A stretch of 64,000 nt of DNA from Prevotella sp. (GTDB taxonomy: Bacteria > Bacteroidota > Bacteroidia > Bacteroidales > Bacteroidaceae), in assembly GCA_017476785.1 (NCBI GenBank), contig JAFUZD010000104.1, positions 22,111-86,110 of the forward strand. Direction: 5' to 3'. Position 1 is the first letter of the stretch, and every line of letters starts with the position of its first letter. Made by a program: the position numbers and the translations under genes. Below the pieces are notes generated by a model. It worked only from the letters and a program-made list of their open reading frames with translations. It made no database searches and was not told where the DNA came from. Positions 31,677 through 40,825 of this stretch are shown here, one piece after another.

Positions 31677-31707
31677 TTGGCGCATCCGGATTTCTGCCTT
31701 ATCTTTG
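31677..31707 (+). promoter_or_regulatory. Internal promoter of the signalling array
   Basis: TTG (31677-31679), 20 bases, TATCTTTG (31700-31707), 47 bases before the next ATG in a 157-base gap. The array is therefore at least two transcription units. Confidence 0.6.
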
Positions 31708-31753
31708 CATCAGAAATCAAAACAAAATCAATAACAAAAAAAACTCAAGCATT

Positions 31754-32605
31754 ATGAAAACTACAACAGACAACAAGCAGCAGAGCAACAATAACAAGTG
31801 GCGTGTAGGACTGGCAGCAGCCGTAGGTACATTACTCGGCGCAGGCACCGAGGTGGTGGCCAGCAATGTATTTGCATCGAATACCGACGAGGCCGAGGTA
31901 GAAGTGGAGGGTGCAACGGCTACCGCCGCAGCAGCCAAGCCCGCCGCACAGGAGCAAGACGTGGAGCAGACTATTCGCACGGAGCAACCCGAGAACGAGG
32001 TTGCGACCCACCGCGTGGAAATAGTAGAAGAGAATAACGGCGAACAGAACAACGGCGGTGGACAGAACAACGGCGGTGGACAGAATAACGGCGGTGGACA
32101 GAACGGCGGCGGTGAAGAAGAGCCCGAAGTAGATGTGCTGGGCTACGAGACCATCACAGCTGAAGACGGCCAGCAGATGGACGTGGCCTACATCCAAGTG
32201 GGCGGTGTGAACGGAATGGTGGCCGACGTTGACCGTGACGGCATTGCCGACGTGCTCTACCTCGACGCCAACGGCGACGGTGAGATGCAGCAGGAAGAAC
32301 TGGCCAACCTGACAGAGGAGAACGTACAGATAGCAATGGCCGACCTGCGCGAGGCTGCCGGAGTGGACGAGCCTGCAGGAGGTTACGACGACGTGACCAT
32401 CGACCAGCCCATCGTAGACGACGGCCTGCTGGCTGACGAGCAGCCCGAGAACGACGACGAGCTCATCGGAGCCATCGATGAGCGCGGCAGCGACCTACCC
32501 GACTACTCGAACGACGACCATCAGATGGCACAGCTGAACGAAGAAGAGCCCTTCAGCGACCCTGACTATACGAACGATGCCAACGTAGACGACTTTAATG
32601 CATAA
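31754..32605 (+). CDS. Acidic bitopic protein with Ca-loop-like motifs (paralogue 1)
   Basis: 283 residues from ATG 31754. A short polar N-terminus precedes one hydrophobic helix (about 17-37), then an Ala/Glu region, a run of NNGGGQ repeats, and a domain with DVDRDGIADVLYLDANGDGEM, two DxDxDG-like loops as in EF-hand, dockerin or thrombospondin repeats. The C-terminus is acidic with DYSNDDHQ and DPDYTNDANVDD. The protein at 34225 has the same plan. It is probably anchored in the inner membrane with the acidic part in the periplasm. The role is unknown; the position within kinase/FHA genes suggests a client or sensor. Confidence 0.65.
   Translation: MKTTTDNKQQSNNNKWRVGLAAAVGTLLGAGTEVVASNVFASNTDEAEVEVEGATATAAAAKPAAQEQDVEQTIRTEQPENEVATHRVEIVEENNGEQNNGGGQNNGGGQNNGGGQNGGGEEEPEVDVLGYETITAEDGQQMDVAYIQVGGVNGMVADVDRDGIADVLYLDANGDGEMQQEELANLTEENVQIAMADLREAAGVDEPAGGYDDVTIDQPIVDDGLLADEQPENDDELIGAIDERGSDLPDYSNDDHQMAQLNEEEPFSDPDYTNDANVDDFNA
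32045..32115 (+). repeat. 18-bp in-frame repeat coding NNGGGQ
   Basis: Three near-identical CAGAACAACGGCGGTGGA units (32045-32098) plus a shortened fourth. Length change by units of 18 keeps the frame. Confidence 0.9.
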
Positions 32606-32617
32606 CAAATCCCGACA

Positions 32618-33706
32618 ATGAAACGACACTTAGCATTCATATTGCTTACAACGCTGAGCGCGCTGCCCCTCGTAGCTCACGACTTCGAAGTGAAGACCAA
32701 CAGTGGACAGGCACTCTTCTTCAACATCACCGACTCGGCTAAGAACGAAGTGGCGCTGACCTACGACGGCAGCATTGCCAACACGCAGCGCCGCTACTTC
32801 GCCGGCTCACTGGAACTGCCGGCACAGGTGCGCCATAACGGCACCGTCTATCAGATTACGGCTATCGGCACCAAGGCCTTCAGCGGAGACACCTTGCTCA
32901 CCAGCGTGGAACTGCCGCTGGGACTGAAGGAAATCGGCGAGTTTGCCTTCGAGGGATGCACCTCCCTGAAGCGCGTCATCTTCCCCGGCAACGAGGTGAA
33001 GATCGAAACCGGAGCTTTCTTCCGCTGCGAAGCACTGAGCCAAGTGACGCTGGGCAGCGACTGGAACAATGTCAACCTGAAAGTGTTCCGCTGGAGCAAG
33101 CAGCTGAAGACCATCACCATCCCCGCCAAGATGAAGCACATCACGGGTATGCCCTTCCTCGCATCACTGGAGCGCATCAACGTAGACGAGAACAACGCCA
33201 CCTTCGCATCGGTAGACGGAGTGCTCTACAACCGCGACACCACGCAGCTGCTCAGCTGTCCGCGAGCCTTCAGCGGCGAGCTGATTGTCCCCGACTCTAC
33301 CCGTAGCATCCGCTGGCAGGCACTGGCCAAGAGCCGCCGCCTTACCGCCATCACGCTACCCGCAGGACTGCAGTCGCTCTCGTTCCGCGAGTTTGCCCAG
33401 CTTGACTCGCTGCAGACCATCACGATGAAGGCCGACCAACCCATCCCGACAGCCGTCGGCAACGGACAGCCCGTGTTCCTGCTGCAAGTGGCCAACCAGA
33501 GCGTGAGCCTCGTAGTGAACAAGAAAGCCCTGAAGAACTTCACCACCGCACTGGTGAGCACGCCGGGCAACTATACCGAGATAAAGGCCAACCTGCCGCA
33601 AGGCGAGAATGAGGAACTGGCCGAACTGCCCTACAACATCGACGAGCAGGCCGCCCTGAAAGCCAGCCGCGTCGTGGGAATAAAAGAAACGAAGAGTAAA
33701 AAGTAA
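32618..33706 (+). CDS. Secreted BspA-type leucine-rich-repeat protein
   Basis: 362 residues with a signal peptide (1-20, PLVAH). Repeats of the BspA/TpLRR form are seen: ITAIGTKAFSGDTLLTSVELPLGLKEIGEFAFEGC is split over two units, followed by VKIETGAFFRC and LITLP-like ITLPAGLQSLSFREFAQLDSL. The C-terminal part (NIDEQAALKASRVVGIKETKSKK) is not a typical sorting domain. Such proteins often bind host or partner surfaces. It lies 12 bases after paralogue 1. Confidence 0.8.
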   Translation: MKRHLAFILLTTLSALPLVAHDFEVKTNSGQALFFNITDSAKNEVALTYDGSIANTQRRYFAGSLELPAQVRHNGTVYQITAIGTKAFSGDTLLTSVELPLGLKEIGEFAFEGCTSLKRVIFPGNEVKIETGAFFRCEALSQVTLGSDWNNVNLKVFRWSKQLKTITIPAKMKHITGMPFLASLERINVDENNATFASVDGVLYNRDTTQLLSCPRAFSGELIVPDSTRSIRWQALAKSRRLTAITLPAGLQSLSFREFAQLDSLQTITMKADQPIPTAVGNGQPVFLLQVANQSVSLVVNKKALKNFTTALVSTPGNYTEIKANLPQGENEELAELPYNIDEQAALKASRVVGIKETKSKK

Positions 33707-33726
33707 AACAAGCACAACGACACATT

Positions 33727-34185
33727 ATGAAAAAGAATATTTTCCGCCACGCGGGTCTCATTGCAGCACTGATGATGCTTCTGCCACTCAGTGCCAATGC
33801 CCAGAACAACGCAGCCATCGGCATCCTCGCTATCAGCGACACCGTGACGAGCAACAAGCTGGCTGCCATACAGACCGAGCTGCGAACCGTCGACGTGCGC
33901 ATCAGAGCCCAGAAAGCCAAGCTGGGACGCGAGTACCGGGGCGTGTCGGCCGAGGTACAGGAGCAGTTGAACAATCAGGAAGACTCCATCTACCTCTCGC
34001 TACTCTCACAGCAAAAGGAGCTCGTCATCCTGCAGGGCGAATTGAAGCAGAGCGGACTGCAGTCGGTCATCGGCCACATCTCGGGAGTTAAGCCCAAACC
34101 GCAGCCCCAGCAGGCAGCACCGGCCCAACAGCAGCCACAGCGTGCCAACTCCAGCTCGCTGAGAATCAGACGAAATAAGAAATAA
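33727..34185 (+). CDS. Small secreted coiled-coil protein
   Basis: 152 residues with a signal peptide (1-25, SANAQ). Residues 35-115 are strongly helical with heptad character (KLAAIQTELRTVDVRIRAQKAKLG, LLSQQKELVILQGELKQS). The tail is Pro/Gln-rich and basic. No family recognised. Its placement between envelope components suggests a periplasmic structural or chaperone role. Confidence 0.65.
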   Translation: MKKNIFRHAGLIAALMMLLPLSANAQNNAAIGILAISDTVTSNKLAAIQTELRTVDVRIRAQKAKLGREYRGVSAEVQEQLNNQEDSIYLSLLSQQKELVILQGELKQSGLQSVIGHISGVKPKPQPQQAAPAQQQPQRANSSSLRIRRNKK

Positions 34186-34224
34186 AGAAACAAAAAGAAT
34201 TAATAACACTAAAAACGCAAGATT

Positions 34225-35238
34225 ATGAATTACGACGACGAAAAGACCATCATCGGTGAGGACATCAACGAGGTGCAGACAAGCAACAAGAAGAAAGGTT
34301 TCCAACTTTCAGACCGCGGTCGCAAGGTAGCCGTAGGTGCCGGTATCGGCATTGCACTCGGAGCCAGCACGGCAGCAGTAGCCAGCACACTTATCCACAA
34401 TGGTGAAGAGAATGCCGAAGCAGAGAATGCCGCTGAAGGCGAAGCACAGGTAGAGGTAGCCGAGAACGTCAACGACAATATGTCGTTCACCGACGCTTTC
34501 AACGCCGCCCGCGAAGAGGTCGGCCCCGGTGGCGTGTTCCACTGGCACGGTCAGGCTTACAGCACCTATACTGCTGACGAGTGGGACGGAATGTCGCCTG
34601 AGGAGCGTGCAGCCTACGGTGAGCGCGTATCGTCCGAAGTTCAGAGCGACGACAACCACGTAGCCCAGAACCAGCAGAGCCACAGCAATGCCGGTCAAGC
34701 CCATCAGCAGGCTGAGCAGCACGTGGAGCAGCCCGCACAGGATCACCAGCAGGACAACCACGGCAATGAGCAGGCTTACCAGCAGCACGACAACCACAAC
34801 GGCAACGACGAAGACGTGGTAGTAGTAGATGGCGGTGGCGGCGAACAGGTTGACCCTGACGTACGCATCATCGGCGTAGAGGACGTAACACTCGACGACG
34901 GCTCCGTAGCTACCATCGGTGCAGCCTCGGTCAACGGCCACGACGTGGTGCTCGTAGACATCGACCACGACGGAACCTTCGACGTAGGTGCCATCGATGC
35001 CAACAACAACGGCCAGATTGAGGACCACGAGCGTTTCGACGTCTCTGAAGACCACATCACGGTGAGCAGCTTCCGCGACGCTGCCGAGGCCAATGCCGGT
35101 GTAGAGTATGCCAACAGCGACCATCAAGTCGGAGAGCCCGAACCGGTAGTCGACGACAATTCCGGCTTCGTTCAGACCGACGAAGGACTGGCAGACGATA
35201 TGCCCGACTATGCTAACGACGTAGACGGACTGGCATAA
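34225..35238 (+). CDS. Acidic bitopic protein with Ca-loop-like motifs (paralogue 2)
   Basis: 337 residues. The cytoplasmic N-terminus has DDEKTIIGED with Thr8, the same acidic-Thr-Ile-Ile motif as in the kinases. One hydrophobic helix (about 35-57) is followed by an acidic stretch, a 100-residue His/Gln/Asn-rich linker, and a domain with VTLDDGSVATIGAASVNG and DIDHDGTFDVGAIDANNNG. The end is acidic (MPDYANDVDGLA). The order of domains matches paralogue 1. The His-rich linker may bind metal. Thr8 in this context makes it a candidate kinase substrate read by an FHA domain; this is inference. Confidence 0.65.
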   Translation: MNYDDEKTIIGEDINEVQTSNKKKGFQLSDRGRKVAVGAGIGIALGASTAAVASTLIHNGEENAEAENAAEGEAQVEVAENVNDNMSFTDAFNAAREEVGPGGVFHWHGQAYSTYTADEWDGMSPEERAAYGERVSSEVQSDDNHVAQNQQSHSNAGQAHQQAEQHVEQPAQDHQQDNHGNEQAYQQHDNHNGNDEDVVVVDGGGGEQVDPDVRIIGVEDVTLDDGSVATIGAASVNGHDVVLVDIDHDGTFDVGAIDANNNGQIEDHERFDVSEDHITVSSFRDAAEANAGVEYANSDHQVGEPEPVVDDNSGFVQTDEGLADDMPDYANDVDGLA

Positions 35239-35265
35239 GAAAAATCCCCTAATTCCTGTCAGACT

Positions 35266-36003
35266 ATGATGAGACTTAGAAAGCTATTAGCTCTCCTTAT
35301 GCTCTGTGCGGTAAGCCATACCGCACAGAGCCGTGTTTTTCTCGTGGCCGTCGGTCTGTCCGACTATCCCGGCACGGTGAACGACCTGAATCTCTGCGAC
35401 AATGATGCCCGCACCATCAACTGGGTGTACAAGAAAAACCAAGATGCCATTACGCGCGTCATTACCAACAGCAATGCCACGGTCGGTGCCGTGACGCGGC
35501 TGATGGACGAGCTGTACACGCAGGCACAGGAAGACGACATCCTCGTGTTCTTCTTCAGCGGCCACGGCATCCCCGGTGCATTTATGTGCTACGACGGCAA
35601 GCTGGACTACGACATCGTGCGCAACAGTATGGCCAAGAGCAAGTCGCGCCATAAGATGATTTTCGCCGATGCCTGCTTCTCGGGCAAGATGCGGCAGGAG
35701 AACAGCTACTCCAACAATCAGAATCAGAACAACTATGCATCGTTTGACGTGATGCTGTTCCTCTCGTCGCGCAACGACGAGGTGTCGCGCGAGCGCCGCG
35801 ATATGAAGAACGGCCTCTTCACGGCCTATCTGCAGCGCGGACTGCGCGGCGGTGCCGACTACAACAAGGACCGCCGCATCACGGCTAAGGAGCTGTTCCA
35901 GTTTGTGAGCAACGGTGTGCGCAAGATGACGCGCGACCAGCAGCACCCCGTGATGTGGGGCAAGTTCAGCGACGATATGACGGTTCTGAATTGGCAGAAG
36001 TAA
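35266..36003 (+). CDS. Secreted caspase-like (C14 family) protease
   Basis: 245 residues with a signal peptide (about 1-21, HTAQS). The caspase-fold dyad is present: FFFSGHG with the catalytic His and IFADACFSG with the catalytic Cys. VFLVAVGLSDYPG at the start and DNDARTI match bacterial metacaspase/gingipain-like domains. It consists of the catalytic domain only. It lies in the middle of the kinase/FHA array. Caspase-like proteases are common effectors in bacterial signalling and defence systems, but a signal peptide places this one outside the cytoplasm. Confidence 0.85.
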   Translation: MMRLRKLLALLMLCAVSHTAQSRVFLVAVGLSDYPGTVNDLNLCDNDARTINWVYKKNQDAITRVITNSNATVGAVTRLMDELYTQAQEDDILVFFFSGHGIPGAFMCYDGKLDYDIVRNSMAKSKSRHKMIFADACFSGKMRQENSYSNNQNQNNYASFDVMLFLSSRNDEVSRERRDMKNGLFTAYLQRGLRGGADYNKDRRITAKELFQFVSNGVRKMTRDQQHPVMWGKFSDDMTVLNWQK

Positions 36004-36044
36004 GCAACGCTATTATATAATATATATAAATAAGGTACGCACGT

Positions 36045-36605
36045 ATGCAAGAAATCAAGATTACCTGTCCGCACTGCAAGGCAGGCCTCAGCGTAAGAAA
36101 CTCGAAAAACGAGCCGATGAAGACCATCGTCTGCCCCAACTGCAAGTCGTCGTTGCGCGTAAAGTTCCCCACTCCGAAGCCTGCCGCCGACAGCGAGGAG
36201 GGAGCCACCGAACTGCCCAAGCAGCGCCGCCCGGTACAGCAGGAGGACGAGGGACATACCGTCATTGGTGGCAACGTGGTGAACACACGCTTCGCCCTGC
36301 AGTATGAGGGAAAGACCTACCCGCTCCACGACGGTGTGAACACCATCGGCCGCCAGTCAGCCTCTGCGACGGCTTCCGTCCAGATTGCCACTGCCGACCG
36401 CCATTTAAGCCGCCACCACGCCCAAATTGAAGTGGTGCGCCTGCCCGGTGGCGTGGCCCGCGTAAAGATTCGCAACTGGCAAAATGCCAACAAGACCTAC
36501 GTCAATGGTGCCGAGCTCATCGGCGAGGAGACGCTCATCTTGAAGAACGGGTTCCGCATCAAGATGGGAGGCCCGGAAGTGACCTTCGTCGCCATTACCA
36601 ATTAA
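36045..36605 (+). CDS. Zinc-ribbon plus FHA-domain protein
   Basis: 186 residues. Residues 7-33 form a zinc ribbon (CPHCK...CPNCK). A linker carries QQEDEGHTVIGG with Thr72. Residues 85-186 are an FHA domain: NTIGRQS, DRHLSRHHAQIEV (SxxH) and NANKTYVNG. Soluble and cytoplasmic. The linker Thr lies just before the FHA domain, as in GarA/OdhI-type proteins whose own phosphothreonine regulates the FHA domain. The PP2C gene follows by 41 bases, giving the common FHA-phosphatase-kinase order. Confidence 0.88.
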   Translation: MQEIKITCPHCKAGLSVRNSKNEPMKTIVCPNCKSSLRVKFPTPKPAADSEEGATELPKQRRPVQQEDEGHTVIGGNVVNTRFALQYEGKTYPLHDGVNTIGRQSASATASVQIATADRHLSRHHAQIEVVRLPGGVARVKIRNWQNANKTYVNGAELIGEETLILKNGFRIKMGGPEVTFVAITN

Positions 36606-36646
36606 ATGTCCCCATTTACTAACAATCGCAAAAAACATCTGACTTT

Positions 36647-38149
36647 ATGAAATTCCAACTGTATAAGCCCCAAGCTATCCACGAGTTCGGATCGCGTCCC
36701 AATCAGGAAGACCGCATCTACCCTGCTGCCGGGCAAGCTACGGCAGAAGACCGGCTGTTCGTTGTCTGCGACGGTATGGGCGGCCACGAGAAAGGCGAAG
36801 TGGCCAGTGCTGCCGTATGCGAGGCCATCAGCACCTATCTGAAGCAGAACTGGAACACCGACGAGCCACTGACCGACGAGCTGTTCCAACAAGCACTCGC
36901 GGCAGCCTTCGACCTGCTTGATGCTAAGGACGACGGTGCCGAGAAGAAAATGGGCACTACGCTCACCTTTGCCTGCTTCCATCGCGGCGGTGTGCTCGTG
37001 GCCCACATTGGCGACAGCCGCATCTATCACCTACGCCCTGCCACGGGCGAGATTCTCTATCGCTCACGCGACCACTCGCTGGTTCACCAGCTCTACGAAC
37101 TGGGTGAAATCAGCTATCGCGATATGAAGACGGCCAAGAACAAGAACGTCATCCTGCGCGCAATGCAACCCAAGCAGGAGACGCGCACGAAGGCCGATCT
37201 CGTACACATCACCGACATCAAGCCCGGCGACTACTTCTATATGTGCTCCGATGGTATGCTCGAAACGATGGAAGACGAGGACCTGATGGCCATTCTCAGT
37301 GCCAAGGACCTCGATGACGATGCCAAGCGTGCCAAGCTGATAGAAGTGACCGAGGGCAATTCCGACAACCACTCGGCCTACCTGATTCACGTAGAGAAGG
37401 TAGAGGCCGAAGAGATTGATGCCACGATGCCGAACGACGAGCCCGCTGCACGGGCAGCCAACAAAGCACTGAACGACCCCGATAAGGACAAGTTCACCGT
37501 GGAAGAGGAGGACGACAGCGCCGACGTAGAGATTGTGAAGGAAGGTCTGGCTGTTGAGCCCGACACCACCTCGCAACCTGCCCCGCAGACTTCTCGCCCC
37601 CACTCCGCAGCCGGCCAGCAGCCCTATGCCCAGCCGAAGCCAGCGGGCAAGAAGTCGACGACCACGCTGCTCATCCTCGCGCTACTGGTGGCTGCCATTG
37701 CCGGCACCCTCTGCTACCTCTTTCTGTTCAACGACAAGAAAGACGAGGTAAAGGAGCCTGAACGCATTATCATCAATAGCAACGAGTCGACTGACGAGGC
37801 ACAGCAGGAAGATGTTACCGACGTGGCCGTCCGTCGCGGGCAGCAGACCATCCGCGGCAACAACAAGAAGGCAGAGAACAGTGGTCGCCGCAATGCTGCT
37901 GACAATCAGGGCAGCGGCGTGAGCAGCACCCAGAACCAGCAGAGTCAACAGAACAAGCGAGAGGCTGATGGCCAGAACGCACAGGAGAATCACCAGCCTG
38001 CAAGCAAGCCTCAGCGTCCGCAGGGACTGGGTGGGGTCGTAGACCAACAGAACACGCAGATTCAGCAACAGCAGCAGAACCGGAAGCAGGATGAGGAACA
38101 GCCGGCCAACAAGCCAGCCAAGCCTGCAATCCAAGGCGTTGACCTATAA
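36647..38149 (+). CDS. Membrane-anchored PP2C-type protein phosphatase
   Basis: 500 residues. The PP2C domain (1-250) has all metal-binding motifs: NQED with Asp22, CDGMGGHEKGE with Asp42, KMGTTLTF, HIGDSRIY, MCSDGM and DNHSA. An acidic linker precedes one membrane helix (about 337-362). The periplasmic C-terminus (about 135 residues) is Gln/Asn-rich and disordered. The phosphatase presumably reverses the action of the three neighbouring kinases. The anchored architecture mirrors PstP-type phosphatases. Confidence 0.92.
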   Translation: MKFQLYKPQAIHEFGSRPNQEDRIYPAAGQATAEDRLFVVCDGMGGHEKGEVASAAVCEAISTYLKQNWNTDEPLTDELFQQALAAAFDLLDAKDDGAEKKMGTTLTFACFHRGGVLVAHIGDSRIYHLRPATGEILYRSRDHSLVHQLYELGEISYRDMKTAKNKNVILRAMQPKQETRTKADLVHITDIKPGDYFYMCSDGMLETMEDEDLMAILSAKDLDDDAKRAKLIEVTEGNSDNHSAYLIHVEKVEAEEIDATMPNDEPAARAANKALNDPDKDKFTVEEEDDSADVEIVKEGLAVEPDTTSQPAPQTSRPHSAAGQQPYAQPKPAGKKSTTTLLILALLVAAIAGTLCYLFLFNDKKDEVKEPERIIINSNESTDEAQQEDVTDVAVRRGQQTIRGNNKKAENSGRRNAADNQGSGVSSTQNQQSQQNKREADGQNAQENHQPASKPQRPQGLGGVVDQQNTQIQQQQQNRKQDEEQPANKPAKPAIQGVDL

Positions 38150-38192
38150 ACCTAATAATCACTGATTCAATAATAAAAACAAAAATAGAAAT

Positions 38193-39758
38193 ATGGAACT
38201 GAAAGCAGGAACAACACTCAGAGACGGTACTTACCGCATTGAACGTACACTCGGACAGGGCGGATTTGGTATCACTTATCTCGCTTCGATGAAAACCGAG
38301 GTAGAAGGTAAACTCGGTAAGATGACAACCACCGTACGCGTGGCCGTTAAGGAATTCTTTATGAAGTCGGCTTGCTCGCGCAACGACTCTGGCACCATCA
38401 GCACCGTGCAGTCGAACAACGAGAACGGACAGGTAGACCAATACAAGCGCAAGTTCAAGAAAGAGGCCGACAACATTGCCAAGTTGAGCCACACCAACAT
38501 TGCCCGCGTGTTCGACGTGTTCGAAGAGAACAACACCGTGTACTACGTGATGGAGTATCTGGGCAATGGCTCACTGAAAGACCGCCTGAAGTCGGAATTA
38601 AACGGACGCCTGAGCGAAGAGGAGGCTACGCGCTATATCAACCAGATAGCCGCAGCACTGAAGTATATGCACTCCGAGCGTCATATGTGCCACTATGACC
38701 TGAAGCCGGCCAATATAATGCTCAACGACGAGAACGTGGCCAAGCTCATTGACTTCGGACTGTCCAAGAACTACGACCAAGCTGGCAACCAGACCAGCAG
38801 CACCCCTATCGGCATCAGTAAGGGCTACGCCCCGCTGGAGCAGTATCAGCAGTCGCTCCACGAGTTCTCGCCCGTGTCCGACATCTATAGCCTCGGCGCC
38901 ACGCTCTTCACGCTGGTTACCGGTGCCGTTCCCCCGGAGGCCTCGGTGGTCAACGAGGACGGACTGGGTGAGAAGCCCGACTACCTGAGCCAGCACATCT
39001 GGGACGTCATCGAGAAGGCTATGCAGCCCAAGCGCCGCCAGCGCCCGCAGAACATCGACGAGTTCGTGGGTTACCTGAACGGCACGCTTGAATTGAACAA
39101 GGCTGCCGACATTGACATCTCTGGACCTGTCAGCGATCCCATCAGCAATCCCGTAAGAGGTGGAGACGAGACCATCATCGACAGCAAGCCCAACGGCAGC
39201 TTCGGCTTTGCCAACGTGCAGCAGCACGCGCAGAGCGGCAGCAATGGCTTCACGCCGCCGCAGCTGAAGCCGGCCAAGAAGAACACGTGGCTCATTCCCG
39301 TCGTCGTCGTCGTGTTTGCCCTCATCGCTGCCGGACTGGTGTTCGCGTTCAGGGGCGGCTCTGACAAAGGTGGTCAGAACACCGAGGTCGACAGCAACAC
39401 GCAGACTCCTATTTATGGTCAGGGCAACAACGTGGTGTTTATGTATTCGGGCGAAATGACCAATGGCGTACCCAACGGTAAGGGTAAGGCCGTCTATACC
39501 GACAGCGACAAAGACACCTATACGGGCAACTTCCAGAACGGACTGCGCGTCGACGCCAACGCCACGCTGACCTTCAAGAACGGCGACCGCTACGAGGGCT
39601 CGTTCGTCAACGACCAGTTTGGCGAAGGCACCTACTATATGAAGTCCGATGGCAGCTACTTCAAAGGTAAGTTCAGTAACTTTGCGCCTTACAACGGTGC
39701 TTGGTACGACAAGAGTGGCGGCCTCATCGTGAAAGTGATCAACGGAAAGGAGCAGTAA
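38193..39758 (+). CDS. Hanks-type Ser/Thr kinase with periplasmic MORN repeats
   Basis: 521 residues. Kinase domain (about 15-295): glycine loop GQGGFGITY, VAVKEF with Lys53, catalytic HYDLKPANIM with Asp169 (Tyr in place of the HRD Arg), DFGLSK with Asp187, then GYAPLEQY. The linker has GGDETIID with Thr327. One membrane helix (366-386) leads to a periplasmic part with MORN-like repeats (YTGNFQNGLR, YEGSFVNDQFGEGTYYM). Loss of the HRD Arg usually means activation-loop phosphorylation is not required. The MORN domain is probably the sensor or scaffold. Confidence 0.9.
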   Translation: MELKAGTTLRDGTYRIERTLGQGGFGITYLASMKTEVEGKLGKMTTTVRVAVKEFFMKSACSRNDSGTISTVQSNNENGQVDQYKRKFKKEADNIAKLSHTNIARVFDVFEENNTVYYVMEYLGNGSLKDRLKSELNGRLSEEEATRYINQIAAALKYMHSERHMCHYDLKPANIMLNDENVAKLIDFGLSKNYDQAGNQTSSTPIGISKGYAPLEQYQQSLHEFSPVSDIYSLGATLFTLVTGAVPPEASVVNEDGLGEKPDYLSQHIWDVIEKAMQPKRRQRPQNIDEFVGYLNGTLELNKAADIDISGPVSDPISNPVRGGDETIIDSKPNGSFGFANVQQHAQSGSNGFTPPQLKPAKKNTWLIPVVVVVFALIAAGLVFAFRGGSDKGGQNTEVDSNTQTPIYGQGNNVVFMYSGEMTNGVPNGKGKAVYTDSDKDTYTGNFQNGLRVDANATLTFKNGDRYEGSFVNDQFGEGTYYMKSDGSYFKGKFSNFAPYNGAWYDKSGGLIVKVINGKEQ

Positions 39759-39814
39759 TTTACTGCTCCCCTTTCCGCTGACAGCCATCACAAAACAAGC
39801 AAAACAGTGTAACA

Positions 39815-40789
39815 ATGAAACGCATCCTCATATCCATCGCCACCGCCCTGCTGCTCGTACCAATGACAGCCAGCGCGCAGACCGCCATTACGCGTCAGAC
39901 TAATCCCACTCCGCATCAGAAGCACAGCGGCGCGCAGCGCAGCCAGCAGACCAAGCGCACCGGCAACGGCAAGCAGTCGGCATCGTCCAGCTCCGCATCG
40001 TCGATGTCGCCCACAGAGCAGTATAACAAAGGATTGGAATACTATAATGCGCAGGACTACGCCAATGCGCTCGTCTAGTTACGCCGGGCAGCCGACCGCG
40101 GCCACGCGCAGGCACAGCTCTACTACGGGTTCTGCTACGATCGCGGCTATGGAGTGGCGAAGAATATGTACACCGCCGCCTATTGGTATCGTAAGTCGGC
40201 CGAGAACGGCAACACACAGTCCCAGTATAATCTGGGATGGTGCTATGCCAATGGTCAGGGCACAGAGCAAGATCAGCAGGCAGCCTTCTACTGGTATCGC
40301 CAAAGTGCCGAGAACGGCAATGTATCGGGTATGCTGGAGACAGGATTCCGCTATGACCGCGGCAATGGCGTAGAACAGAGCTGGAGTCAAGCCGTCTACT
40401 GGTATCGCCAAGCAGCTGAGAATGGCAATGCACAGGCACAGTTCAATCTGGGATGGTGCTACGAGAACGGCAAGGGCGGACTGCCCACATCAATCTACGA
40501 GGCCATCACGTGGTACCGTAAAGCAGCCGAGAACGGCAATGCCTCGGGAATGCTTAACCTCGGCTTCTGTTACGACCGTGGCAACGGCGTAGAACAGAGC
40601 TGGAGTCAGGCCGTCTACTGGTATCGCAAAGCAGCCGAAGGCGGCAATGTGCAGGCACAGTTCAATCTGGGATGGTGCTACGAGAATGGTAAGGGCGTTT
40701 CGCAGGACAAGTCACAGGCTCGCTACTGGTATCAGAAAGCAGCTGAAGGTGGCCACGCGCAGGCCAGCGAAAATCTGCGCAACCTATAA
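39815..40789 (+). pseudogene. Secreted Sel1-repeat protein interrupted by an amber codon
   Basis: The reading frame gives a signal peptide (ASAQ, residue 21), a Ser-rich linker and about six Sel1 repeats, but TAG at 40076-40078 (codon 88) stops it after DYANALV. Downstream the same frame continues LRRAADRGHAQAQLYYGFCYD without further stops to 40789. Other repeats have Trp at this place (AVYWYRKAAE), so TGG to TAG is the simplest explanation. Two of the repeats (around GNGVEQSWSQAVYWYR) are near-identical 216-bp duplications. Intact length would be 324 residues. A restart at 40154 lacks a signal peptide. A sequencing error or suppression cannot be excluded. Confidence 0.8.
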
Positions 40790-40825
40790 TCCCATCACCA
40801 CTGTTCTAACCTAAACCGCTTCACT

